Of a stretch of DNA of 64,000 nucleotides, positions 43,001 through 55,000 are shown in pieces. Location of the stretch: the NCBI GenBank assembly GCA_015680685.1, contig MNCI01004095.1, positions 40,659 through 104,658 on the forward strand, in the 5' to 3' direction. Within the stretch, counting starts at the first letter, position 1; each line of letters starts with the position of its first letter. The notes under the pieces were generated by a model. The model was not told the origin of the DNA, did no database searches, and saw nothing but the letters and a program-made list of their open reading frames with translations. A program made the position numbers and the translations under genes. This DNA comes from Gnetum montanum. Taxonomy: Eukaryota; Streptophyta; Gnetopsida; Gnetales; Gnetaceae.

Positions 43001-46000
43001 GAAACACTATATCAGTTTTCATAGAAAATCATAAACAGTTAAGCAAACAGCACTTACAGATGCCTTGTAAATAGCTGCTTGCAGGCGTTTCTGCCAAGTT
43101 TTTCTTGAGTAGTCATCTTCAAATTGCAATATCAATGCATTTCCAGATTCCGCTACCTTCAAACAAGCAGGCAAAGATTACATTAGAAGCAATGTATTCA
43201 AAAAATATGAGTTTAGCTATTTTATAAGGCAAAACATATGCCTTGTAATAGCCATTACGCAATAACCTCCTTTGCTAATCAGGCACTCTGCAGTGTCAAA
43301 TCCTAAGATACCTTGTTGCTCTGCTGGCCTACATCACATACTGCAAGTACATTTTCCACATTCCCTACATTTTCTTCAGGTACACTAAATACTTGCTTTC
43401 CTGTGAGACTGTAGATGTAGAAACAACACCAAGAAAGTTAACATGTGAAGAAATATCTTGTATGCCAAAACAATCAAAGAAAGCCATGATAAACATTCAG
43501 AATTACCCAAAAAAAAAAAAACATTTTAGAAATGAGAGAGTTGTAATCAATTTATTGACTGTCACTCGTTTCTAATAAAATTTCTAACAGCAGAAAATGA
43601 CAGATGTTGGAGAGGCCAGATCTTCCAGAGTATAATGATTTCATTATGAAATTTAACAATATGGCAATGAATCTTAGCTTTCAGATGCAATTCGAATCAC
43701 TAAAAAAATAATAAGATATGATAAAATATATCAGAGTTAGGAGCCTCCGCTCATTTTCAAATTGAGAGAATTCAAGTATGAATTGACTTGTAAGAGATGA
43801 GATTGAGAGAAATATGAGTGGAAATAATGTGAATACGTAAATGCGTGAATGAATGTAAATAGATGAGTGAATAATCAGGCTCTTTTTTCTTCCAATTCAA
43901 ATGCGTTCCTAAGAGAGAATAAGGCATTCCATTTACAGATTTTGATAGGAACCATTATCCATCCAATGGGGTTATTATTCTGTTGGCCAATAATACATAA
44001 AAAATACTTTTTTATTGAAAGCTTGGGGCTCTTCTCCAGGGAATCCGCTGATGCAAATATTTCTAATTCAGTATTATGACTCTTAACTTCTTTTCCTATG
44101 TTTTCATAAAATTACAAGGCTTTTTCCTATGATACATGCATTTTCTAAATTATAACCATTAATTAATTATTCTAAATTCCAATTACAACCATTAATTATA
44201 ACTGCAGAAGGTAGGGTACTTCCTATAAGAGACCAAGGTTAGAGAAGGGAACCAAACACAACTCCAATGGTCGAGTTGGAACTCATATTTGGTTTTTTCT
44301 CATTGTTTAGTTGGAGGCCTTGCTATTCTCTCACAGGACAAACTTGAGATCATCCTGTAGTGTAACTGGTCCTTAACCATTTATGATGAGGATAGCGATC
44401 TTTGGATCACAAACGTCTATGGGCCACAACGTTTTGAAGATTGGATCACCTAGCTGCAATGGCTTACTTAAGGTATTCAAAACAAGGACATGTGGATTAT
44501 TGAAAGAGATTTCAACCAATGTTTACATGATTGGGAGAAGAAAAGAAATTCTACCCCACCTTGCCCGCCCTCTACAGAGGCAAAAGAAATGCATGCATTT
44601 CTTGATCAGTTTTCTCTTGTGAACCTGCCTCTTGAGCCTTGTAGCTTTACCTGGAGTAACAAGCAGACAAGTGCCGATAGGGTATTCAATAGGATTGATC
44701 GGGTGGGGGTTACCACTAGCTTGATGGAGACATTTAACTTATCTAACTGGTCTAGATTAGGATAACATGAAAGCCATCTAGCACTGCTATCCTACCAGCC
44801 AAAACTTCCTTAAGGAGGGTTTTAGAGAAGTGAAGAGCATGAAATGCTAGTAGACAGAGGGGTGATTTCCTTTCACATTCCTTAAGCAGATTTATTTGCA
44901 GCACCTGCAAGGGGTGCAAACCATATTCATGCAAATAGATCATAGATCATTTTTTCATTCTTAAGATTCCAGATCCCATATCACAATTCGGAATCACATG
45001 AAACTGCAATATTAAAAAATATTAGTTTTTTTATTATTTTCAAAAGTATATGTAATTAAGAAGATAAAAAATTGAAGATCCATAAAAACAATATATTCAA
45101 CTTTTTTTTCGAAAAATCTGAGCTGTATTAATCCAAAAAACAAACTATACAAAAGGACAACGTGGGTCAACGACCCCATGCCCGCAAAACAATACAAATC
45201 GCTTGACTCAAAATCCTTCCCGCAACACGTTCCTTGCCAAGAACTTGGGCTAGAAACCTTCCCCCCTCTTCAAACCCCACACCCCCGTAGCCCGACCCAA
45301 GTTGTCGAGCACAACCAAACGAAATCGCGAAAACAGCCGAGAAGAAACCGATAGGAACCACGACCAGCTGTGCTACCAGCCACAACAAGACTACCACGCT
45401 TCAGTGCGAGGGGCCTTTAGGCTTGGCCAGCCAAGGAACGCTAAAGGCCAACCCCAAGGGATGGCAGCAAGGCCTACCATGATGCGTTGTGCAGCCATGC
45501 CAACATCATCGCTCCACCTGCCCCTACCACTCTGCCATTAGCTGCATCACTGTTGTCGCCACTCCTCCATGCACAACGCCTACCGCTCCTCACCGCATTT
45601 CTAGCCATTGCTATTTGGTTGTTGCTATTGCCATCGTGCTTGCCCAGATCTCCGTCACTCGTTGCCACCGTCAACTACCTGCCACCACCTTTGTCCCCAT
45701 GCCTACAATCTATCATCCACCTGGCCACGCCCTTTCACCGTCGTCTGCATCTACACAAACCCTCCCTTGCCGTTTGCCGCCTACAATCTACTGAAACCCT
45801 TGCCGTGTTTTTCGCTACCTACTATTTTTTCCAACACCTACGCTGTCATCACCACTGTCGTCAAAAAATTTGCTGTGATTTTCAACCACCCACAATGCCC
45901 ACGAACACTGACTGTGTCATAGATCACTACCTCCCATGCCACCAATCATCGCTTCCCATGCTGCCAATCATCACCTCCTATGTCACTGAACATCACCTTC

Positions 46001-49000
46001 CATGCCATGGATCATTGTCTCCCATGCAATCGAACATGGCCTACCATGCCGCAGATCATCGCCTCTCGCATCGCCGATAATTGCCTCCCTTGCCGCCAAT
46101 CATCAGCTCTCAGGATGTCGTCAATCATCCACTGATAGAAGACATGCAAGCCCTACATGGGCCACATGAGCCAGTGACGAGCTACACTGGCCCTTGAAAG
46201 GGGTCACACGAGCCCAATGATGGGCCGTGTAGGCCCAATCAAGGGGCCATGCAGGTCCAATGGAAGGCTGCGCGGACCCTGAAATGGGCTACGTAGGCCC
46301 AATGGAGGGCTATGTGGACCCTAAAATGGGCCGAGTAGGCCCAATGGAGGGCCACGTGAACCCTAAAATGGGCAATGCAGGCCCTAGGAAGGCCCAAGAA
46401 AACAGCCACGTCACCACCAATGGCAGGAAATGCCACACCACCATTGCCCAACCTGGCCACCAACGTCGCTAACAACCTCCCCAGACTTTGCCGCCAGTGC
46501 ACAATAGGAAAATTCTCCGTCAGTAGACAGAAAATTTGAAATTCTTGTCAAATAACAAAAAAAAATTAAACTTTTCCTCATCAATCATCAATTTAAATTA
46601 AGAATGCACACAAATATTTTCAAAAAATAGAATTTGGCACCTTGGTAATGATGAGCATAAAAACTTCATAAATAAGCATGCTTGTTTTGGAGTAAAACTG
46701 GGATGGGTGACATCTCAGGAAGTCTCATTTTTTGTGCCAAAGGTCTTAAACTCCAAAAGTCATGACTTTTGATTCCGGAAGCATTTTTTGGCAGTTGTTT
46801 CCTATAATTTTCAATCTCCAGAACACAATGGTGATGTCAAGTTCGTCCTAGGGAATCCTGAAAATTAGTTTTTAGCCCTTGCCTGATATAGTGCCCTTTC
46901 TCAACATATGAATAGTCATCTCCAACATTTTTCACCCTTCTAAACTCAATGGTGAGGTTAGACTTATCATCTAGGTACCCAATAATTCAATGATATCATA
47001 AATTGTGTTTTATAAATTTAACCTTTTGAGACCTTAAGATTCAATACTTAAATCTTTGCTTGTAACCTTAAGATCACTATGGCATGTCATTAATTACACT
47101 ACTAGAGTTAGTGTTCTTAAGGGGGGAAGAAAGGCTATTAAGAATTAGATAATATAGTTACATATTACTAAAATTAGATAATGTAATTATAAAATTAGAT
47201 AATGTAGTTAAATTAGCTAGAGAATCGACCGTTGTATCAGTATCAGTTGATTATCAGTCGATGAATCAGTTGGTGTATTAGTCGGAGAATCAATTGATGA
47301 AACAAAACGGTCATCAACCATCAAGAAGATGTATATCAATTTGTCCTGCAATCAAAACATATGGCAAAACAACATGAAGACTCAAAATCTCGTTTCAACA
47401 AGGAGTATGATACTCATGAAGAGAAATGATTCAAAAGAGAATCCAAGAATGGGAATGAAAGTTGCAACATACAATGTGCTTGCAAGATCTTTAGCAAGTG
47501 AGAAACAACATCTGCTATGTCCATCATGGGCCTTGCATTGGCATGAATATCGATATCCATGCATCTTAGCAAAGTTAGAAGATTTGGATGTTAATGTCTT
47601 GTGCCTACAAGAAGTCTTGTCATAGAAATTTCTATACCAATTCCAACCAGACTTAGAAAAGATGGGATGCAAAGGTATTTATAAACAAAAAGGTTATTGT
47701 ACAAATTAGCCTATTGCAAAAATCACAACATGGATGGTTGTGCGATCTTTTATAAAGAAACCAAGTTTGAATTAGTACAATGATTTGAATGGAATTTAGA
47801 AAATATGATTTTTGAAATTCCAAAACTTCAAGTGAGGGACAAGAAAGAACAGTTAAGATTTCAAAGAAATCACATAGCCTTAGCAATGATTCTAAAAATC
47901 CATCAAGAAGATGTGTATGCATGGTCAACACACATTTAATTGCTAAATCAACAAGTTCAAATGTTAGACTATGTCAAGGAGCATATTTGATTAAGCAAAT
48001 AGAAAAAAGTTCGAAGAATAAGTTATTCCTGAGTTACACAAATCCAATGCCATTTGTTCTTTGTGGAGATTTCAATGCAAAAGTTGGAAGTAGTGTCTAT
48101 CAATTTTTAAAATATGGATGTGTAAAGGAATCCTTGGAAGATGAACTTGATTTGAGGATGTTTTCATCAATTCAGCATGCAATTCCATTAGCCAATGCAT
48201 ATTCTACTTACTTTGAATCTTCAGTAATAAATCAAATTTCAAAATTCAAGAACATATGTTGTTGATGGATAGTACTCATCAAGAACCACTATTTACCAAT
48301 TATTCTGCAATGATTAATGAGGATGGGTCAACAACATTCTTCAGTGAGACCCTCGATTATATTTGATACAATGTTCGATTCTTCCAAGTTACCAAGTTAC
48401 TAGAGTTGATTTCTAAAGAAGAAGTTGAGAAGAATCAAGATCAAGCCTTGCCATCCCGAACAAGACTATCCAATCACATACCACTTATGGCAGAATTACA
48501 ATTACTTCCATCAATCCATCCAATCACATACCACTTATGGAAAAATTACAATTACTTCCATCAATTCATAAGGTTCATCAAGATCAAGAAGTATCTCGCT
48601 CTTACTTTTATTTGATAAATCTTACTATTTTATTCATTTGTTTAAATTATATTTCAATTAGATTAATAGAATATCTAAGGTAATGAAAAGTTGGGAATAA
48701 AGAATTTGCCCTACCTTCACTTAGATAACCAGATCCAAGTTGCACTTTGTGTGACCCTAGTTAGGACTGGTGATTGTTGGTTGATAAATCTTTATTTCAC
48801 CTTTTATCATTTCTTAGAAAATGAGATAAATAATAATAAAGTAATATTTAATTTTCCATATAATCTCCTCATATATATCTTATTTGCAAAATAAGCAAGA
48901 AACAACTTCAAGTTCAAAGGAGAAATCAAATTATTAAAGCACAAGATCATAACAAAAGCATTGGAGCTGGAAAAAGTAGAGAATGTGGACTCGTTCGAGG

Positions 49001-52000
49001 ATGAACGAAACCTAAGGTGGTGGATTGTGACATCCCCATTCCCAAATGATGTTGCTGCCTAATGAAGATGGTGCCTTTTCATAATAAGTGTTATTGTTAT
49101 CTTAACAAGACCCGAAAGGGTAGTTGTAATTGAGACCCGAAAGGGCATGTTAGAATAACAGACATGTCTCTTAAAGTAACCTTTGGGAGTTTGACCTAAG
49201 GCATTTAAACGCAGGATTACAGGTCATGTCGGCATGGAGTGGGAAAGCCGATACAAGCAAGTCACAAGAGCCAGGTGAAGTGGGATAGGAAGTGGACAAG
49301 CCATCCCTTTTGGCTGGGTTATAGGCCTAAGCATGGTGGCAACACAGGATTACCTCTAAGGGATAGATGCCAAAGGAAGAAAACCCCAAGGAACACTCTC
49401 AGAGCATGATCAAAATACACTATTCCATATCACTAAAGCATTATTTTCTTTCTCTTTCTGCATTTTTCCTATTATTTCCTTTATACATAAGGTTGAAGAT
49501 CACATATATTTCGCATTCGGTATATTTTTTTCATAGGCATAATGTCTAATATATTGTATATTTGACATTTGCCACGACATCAAAGGACAAGATGTCACAA
49601 TAGCCATTGATCCTCTTCAATAATGATTATGTCAGTGTTATGTGTGATATGGTGTGTGTCCATGTGTTACTCTTAGCATGCACAAGACTAACATTTGATG
49701 CAAGTTTTCTTGTACCCCACTCCTCTCCTCTAGTGCAGCACTTATCGACCATCTAGCAAGGAAGTGTAAAGGCTTCACACTCAGTTTTATACTGACTTTA
49801 TTTAATTACATGTGGAAGTCATAGGAGCACAAACGAGCATGAAGAAGGAGAGTAGAGGAGGGAAAAATCATCAAGGCTTGGTTACTGTATATTTCCATGC
49901 ACAGTAGTATGGAGTATTTATCATTGTAGGAAACTCTTTGTACTCCTATATATGTGATGATGATGTTTGTGTGTTTTTGTATCTTGTGGGAATAGTGCAG
50001 ATTTTTGGTTTCTGTACAGATATTCAGTTTTCTCATTGTAATGTATGTTTAGTGTTTAGTGTGGCATGAAATTTCTGTGCAGTTTGACCTTCCTTAATAT
50101 AAGGTATTTCGACACAGCCTTAGTTTTTAATTTATCATGCTTCTGTTGTAAGATTACTAGTGATCTTAGTCATCACCCTGCCCTAGCTAGGGTGGGGTGT
50201 TACAGAGATTGAAGTCCATCTAAAGAGTAATACAAAGTAGAGATACTTGATTGAGCACAAGATTCTCAGAAGGTGCATTCATGAGAATTCTATGGGAGAA
50301 ATTCATTGTCAACAGGCTGCCAAGGAGGCCAAGGCTTACAAGCATAAGCAGAGAGAGGTGTTGGCTCTGAGACAACAAGAGGAGCTCATTCAATAGCTAC
50401 AAGAGCAAAGGCATCAATGAGAAAAGCAAAGACATGTATGAAGAGACCTGCAGGCAATAGGAAGCCCATGCCAAGAGGCACTAGGAGGAAGAGGTGCATC
50501 AATAGGTCACAATGTGTGGGGAGAGTTCTAGGGGTGGATTTACAGGCACCCACCCAAGACATCAACACCACTGTTTGATGGATGTACTTGCAGTTGTACC
50601 TAGATAAACGGTGTTATCTGCTGCCTAAGAAGTAGCTACAGTGTGCAAAAGAGCTCAAGACCATGGATGAAGAGCACATATTCATCGAGGATGAAGAGGA
50701 CAAAATGATGCCAGATACCCTCCACATGGAATGGAAGGATTTCCATGCTTGCTCTTCATTGTCATTTCCTCATGAGATGTTGTTGGTTTTTCAACATGGC
50801 TAATCAGTGGTTCCTTGGTTTTAGGGGGGTTCCAGGTTTCTGGAGCAATGTTACTAGACCAATTTCTTTTTTGTTTATTTTTACCTTTTTATTTTCTCAA
50901 GTGGTGCGGTCAACTAGCTTCGGGTGCAGCTTTTCTCTCTATTTTTTGTAACTTCCATGAGCTTTTTGCTCATGCCTTTTTGTACTATTTTCATTTCTTA
51001 ATATCATCTCAACCTTTTCCTCACAAAAAATGATTCTAAATTCTAATTTTTAGTACTCATGCTGATAATTGGAAATACTTTCTTGCAACTTACGCACATG
51101 TGATTAGACTAGGGTGCAGATTCCAAATGCATACTATGTGTGACAAACCAAGCTCAAAGATCGGCATCATCCCTATTCTAATAGATATCAAAGATTTCAT
51201 CTCCTACCAGTCCCGCTGCAACTACAAAGCAACACAGCCAAGAGAGGAGAGGGAAGATCATTTAAAAATATAATAATTAATGTCTTCCAAATGCACCAAT
51301 CCATCAACAAATTAAAATCCATTTTAACAATCGGACAACCCACTACCATCATTATAGCAACACATTGATAAATACTCACAACCCAAGAAAACATTGCTAA
51401 ATCAAAGTCCATTCTAACAATCGAACAACCCACTACCATCATTATACCAACACATTGCTAAGTACTCATAGCCCAAGAGCACATTGCTAAATTAAAGTCC
51501 ATTCTAACAATTGGACAACCACATTTTCGTCAACCTGCATGCAGATAGAGCACATGGTAGCAACATTAACTAGATTGACTCATGATTTCTCCATCTTTTC
51601 TTGGATCGTCTTCATATCTAATTTACACCTTCCAAAACTTCTTTTTAGATTTTTCCTACTTCATTTTCAAGATCTTCATAATTGCCAATATTACTAATCC
51701 ATCTTCTACATGCTCTAGGTTTTACTTTTCCTAATTACCAATATCGCCACAATGAAGTAATCATATCTCAATATTTAATCAGGATGGCCATGTTGATATT
51801 GTTATTTCTAACACCAACTCTATGACATAGCTTTTATTCCTTTCGCAATGGCCAAAGCCAAGCAATTTAGCAATCCATTTGAAATTCATCCTGACTCCAT
51901 GTTCCTTGAGGAAATCCTACATGGTGTTCTCATGATGGACACTTTACAAGCTCATTGCAAGCTTGAGGGGGTTAGGGGTTTGCATATTGCTAGAATCGAT

Positions 52001-55000
52001 TGTCTAGTAGAACACTATGCTGATGACACAATCTTATTTTCTTGGGCAATTGTCTCCCAAGCAACTGTTGTGAACAGAGCACAGCAAAGAATGGCAGAGG
52101 AGATTGGGTTAGAAATCAACCATGGAAAGTCCACTATACACTTGCTCAACACGGATATTCAGCTGAAGGGGCTCATTGTGCAAATTTTAAGTATCTTACC
52201 AGGCACCCAACAGGACACCTAGCTTGGGCTACTTATTTATGATTGGCATCGACGGCAGACGTGGGTCACCCTCCTCCAAGGGTTACAAAAATGGATTAGT
52301 CATTGGCCGACCCGATTCTTGACTCAAGTTGGGAAGACTCTTTTAGCTACATTGATGCTTTCTATTATCACTTATTACACTGCTTTGGTGGCCTCTCCCC
52401 TGAGGACATTATGCAAAAGATGGATTAGATAATAAGAAATTTTACATGGTCAAGGGGTAAAGGGGGAGATCATATACATTTGCTTGGCTAGGATATAGTC
52501 GCTAGGCCTAAGGCCATCATGGGTCTTGGAATCATCCAATTCCAAGACATTGTGACTATGGGATGCCAAGCCCTTGTTAACCAACTATTGCAGCAAAACA
52601 ATGGGTCTACTCAATGGATCACAATCATGAACAACAAATATAGAAGGTGGGAGGCAAGTACATAGGACTCTCATATTTGGGTTGCCCTTTGCATGCATGC
52701 CTAGTTGTCTTTGGAGTCCAATCTACTGGGGGTGTCTCCATGTCAACTCATTAAAAGCATGCATCCAGCAATTGGGGGATGGTGGGGGGTGTAGAAGGGC
52801 AAACTGCCTAAGAAAATAAAAGCTTTTATTTGGTTGGCAAACCACTCTACCATTCCGGTTCATGTTGTATTATGACAATGGGGGGTTCATGTAGAGGACA
52901 TGTGCCCTCTCTGCATGGTGGCCAACAAAACAATAACGCATTTTATTTATTGCTGCATGTACATCATCAACATTTGGCAGGCAACAAACATACATCCTCT
53001 ATTGTAGTTTGATGGTGACTCCAATGGGTAGTTTGGAAGGCGCATAACAGCTAGATTTTTCATCATCTGCCACTACCACCAATTGCACAAATTGCTGCCA
53101 TTGGTTTCTGACTTTGGCATGAAGCAACTCCAGCAATTGGGGTCACACCCACATTTGAGTTACCTTTTGCAAGCTTCAAGGAGAATCTGATGCTCTAGGA
53201 TACAGTGTCATAGGTGGGGTGGGCCGACCTCCTACCCCTGCTCCAAGGGGAGCCAGGTCTTGAAGATAGCCCCTTCTACACAAACTCACAAGGGGAGTAT
53301 AGGGGAGTATACGACTTTCCACGGTGAGTGGATTGCGCTATCTAAGGCGGCTATTGAAGAGTGTCTGGGGGTGCCAGCGCGGGGTGTCATAGTTCTTCCC
53401 AATGGTTGTGGCCTCCAAGATCTTGAGGCTTTCTTCTCTGGGCCAATGCCCAAAATAGGGAGTGGGCAGGCCCCCAAATCGACACTCCAACAAATTTGAC
53501 AAAGATACTGCCAAGCTAGTTGACTAATATTTCATGCACTCTGGGAACATATAGAAGTTACAGAGTGTGCACTTTAGTTTCTTGAAATGCCTGTGGTTAG
53601 GACATGCTATTAACCGCCCATGCTTCTTTTTTGCGACACTATGGTGCCAACAGCAAGGATGACATTCAAGGCTTATCTTGCCGTTATGGTAGGCTGCTCA
53701 GCCTTGCAAGCCATTGCCACTGAAGAACACTCTGTCTCATGCTGTTTATAAGAGGACAACCTCACCGATCTCCATCGATTGTGGACTTGACTAGGGGGCC
53801 GAACAATATAAGGGATAATGAATGGTTTCTTGTAACTAACTTGTTGGGGACTATTTGTATTCTTTTCTTTGGTTTCTTGTAACTAACTTGTTGGGGACTG
53901 TTCGTATTCTTTTCTTTGGTTTCTTGTAACTAACTAGTTGGGGACTGTGCGTATTTTTTCTTTCTTTTTTAAAGTTATCTCTTTCTCTCCCTCTCTCTCT
54001 TTTCAGCAATGGATCATGAGTTCAATTCTCTTCATGATCACTATAATAAAATCAATAAAGTATGTATATTCACAAGTTTGCAAGTTCAATTCCTAAATCA
54101 ACAATTTTTAATATTTTAGAATTCAGATTTTGCTAGATTGTAGGTTCAATTTGTCTTGAACATTCCAACATAATATCTATCTCTTTATCAGTCCGAATTG
54201 TCATAAGATGCAAGGAAGGAGTTTTCAAATAGATTCATGACAAGGGCAATTCAAGATACATAATCAAATAAGGCACCTTCTTTTTCAGGTCACCAGCGAT
54301 GTGAATTTTTCCATCATCTTATGAGCCCTGAAAGGTCATCATGTGACCTTTCTACAGCAATGAAGAGGGTATTTATACTCTACTATTTTAAACTAAAAAG
54401 AGCAATGCATCACATTTAGATAAAATAAAATATAAAGCTACAGTATTTGCACAAAGTATCCCTGATTCATGGGTCAGGTTCCTCCAACTTGATTCATAGG
54501 TCAAGTTCCTCAATATGAGCATTCATTTGCATCTCAACATACTTGTTTTAGCTCTTGAGGCACACCTTAGAGCATTGTCCTCTGTTTCTCAGCATCTCTG
54601 TTGAAATAGAACAGAAAATATTTTGTTTTCCATATATCATTTAATATTATTATTCTAAAACATTCCCACCATGTATTTTAAATCATATTTCTTATGCATA
54701 AAGTATTTAAACATTTAATCATAATACATATAAAAATATGGTCAACAAATTTATTACTATTCCAATTAGCCTTTTCCACCAAAGCACACACACAACTTGT
54801 CAACAAAACATGCACACAAACGCACAAAAAGACTATTAAAATCATTAATGTAAAAACTCAAGGAGAAGTGGTTCGTTACAACTTGGGAGGTGGAGCTGTA
54901 GAAATGGGAGCATAAGCAACGCCTACATGCCATGCAGGAAGAAGAATGCCACATGGAGGCCGCCAAGGACGGAAAACACCAACAAGACCTCAAGGATGCC

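Noticed and set aside
45487-46080. 197-codon plus-strand open frame rich in His, Pro and Leu
   Set aside because: Product of a degenerate tandem repeat with biased composition; no domain and overlapping equally long frames in other phases.
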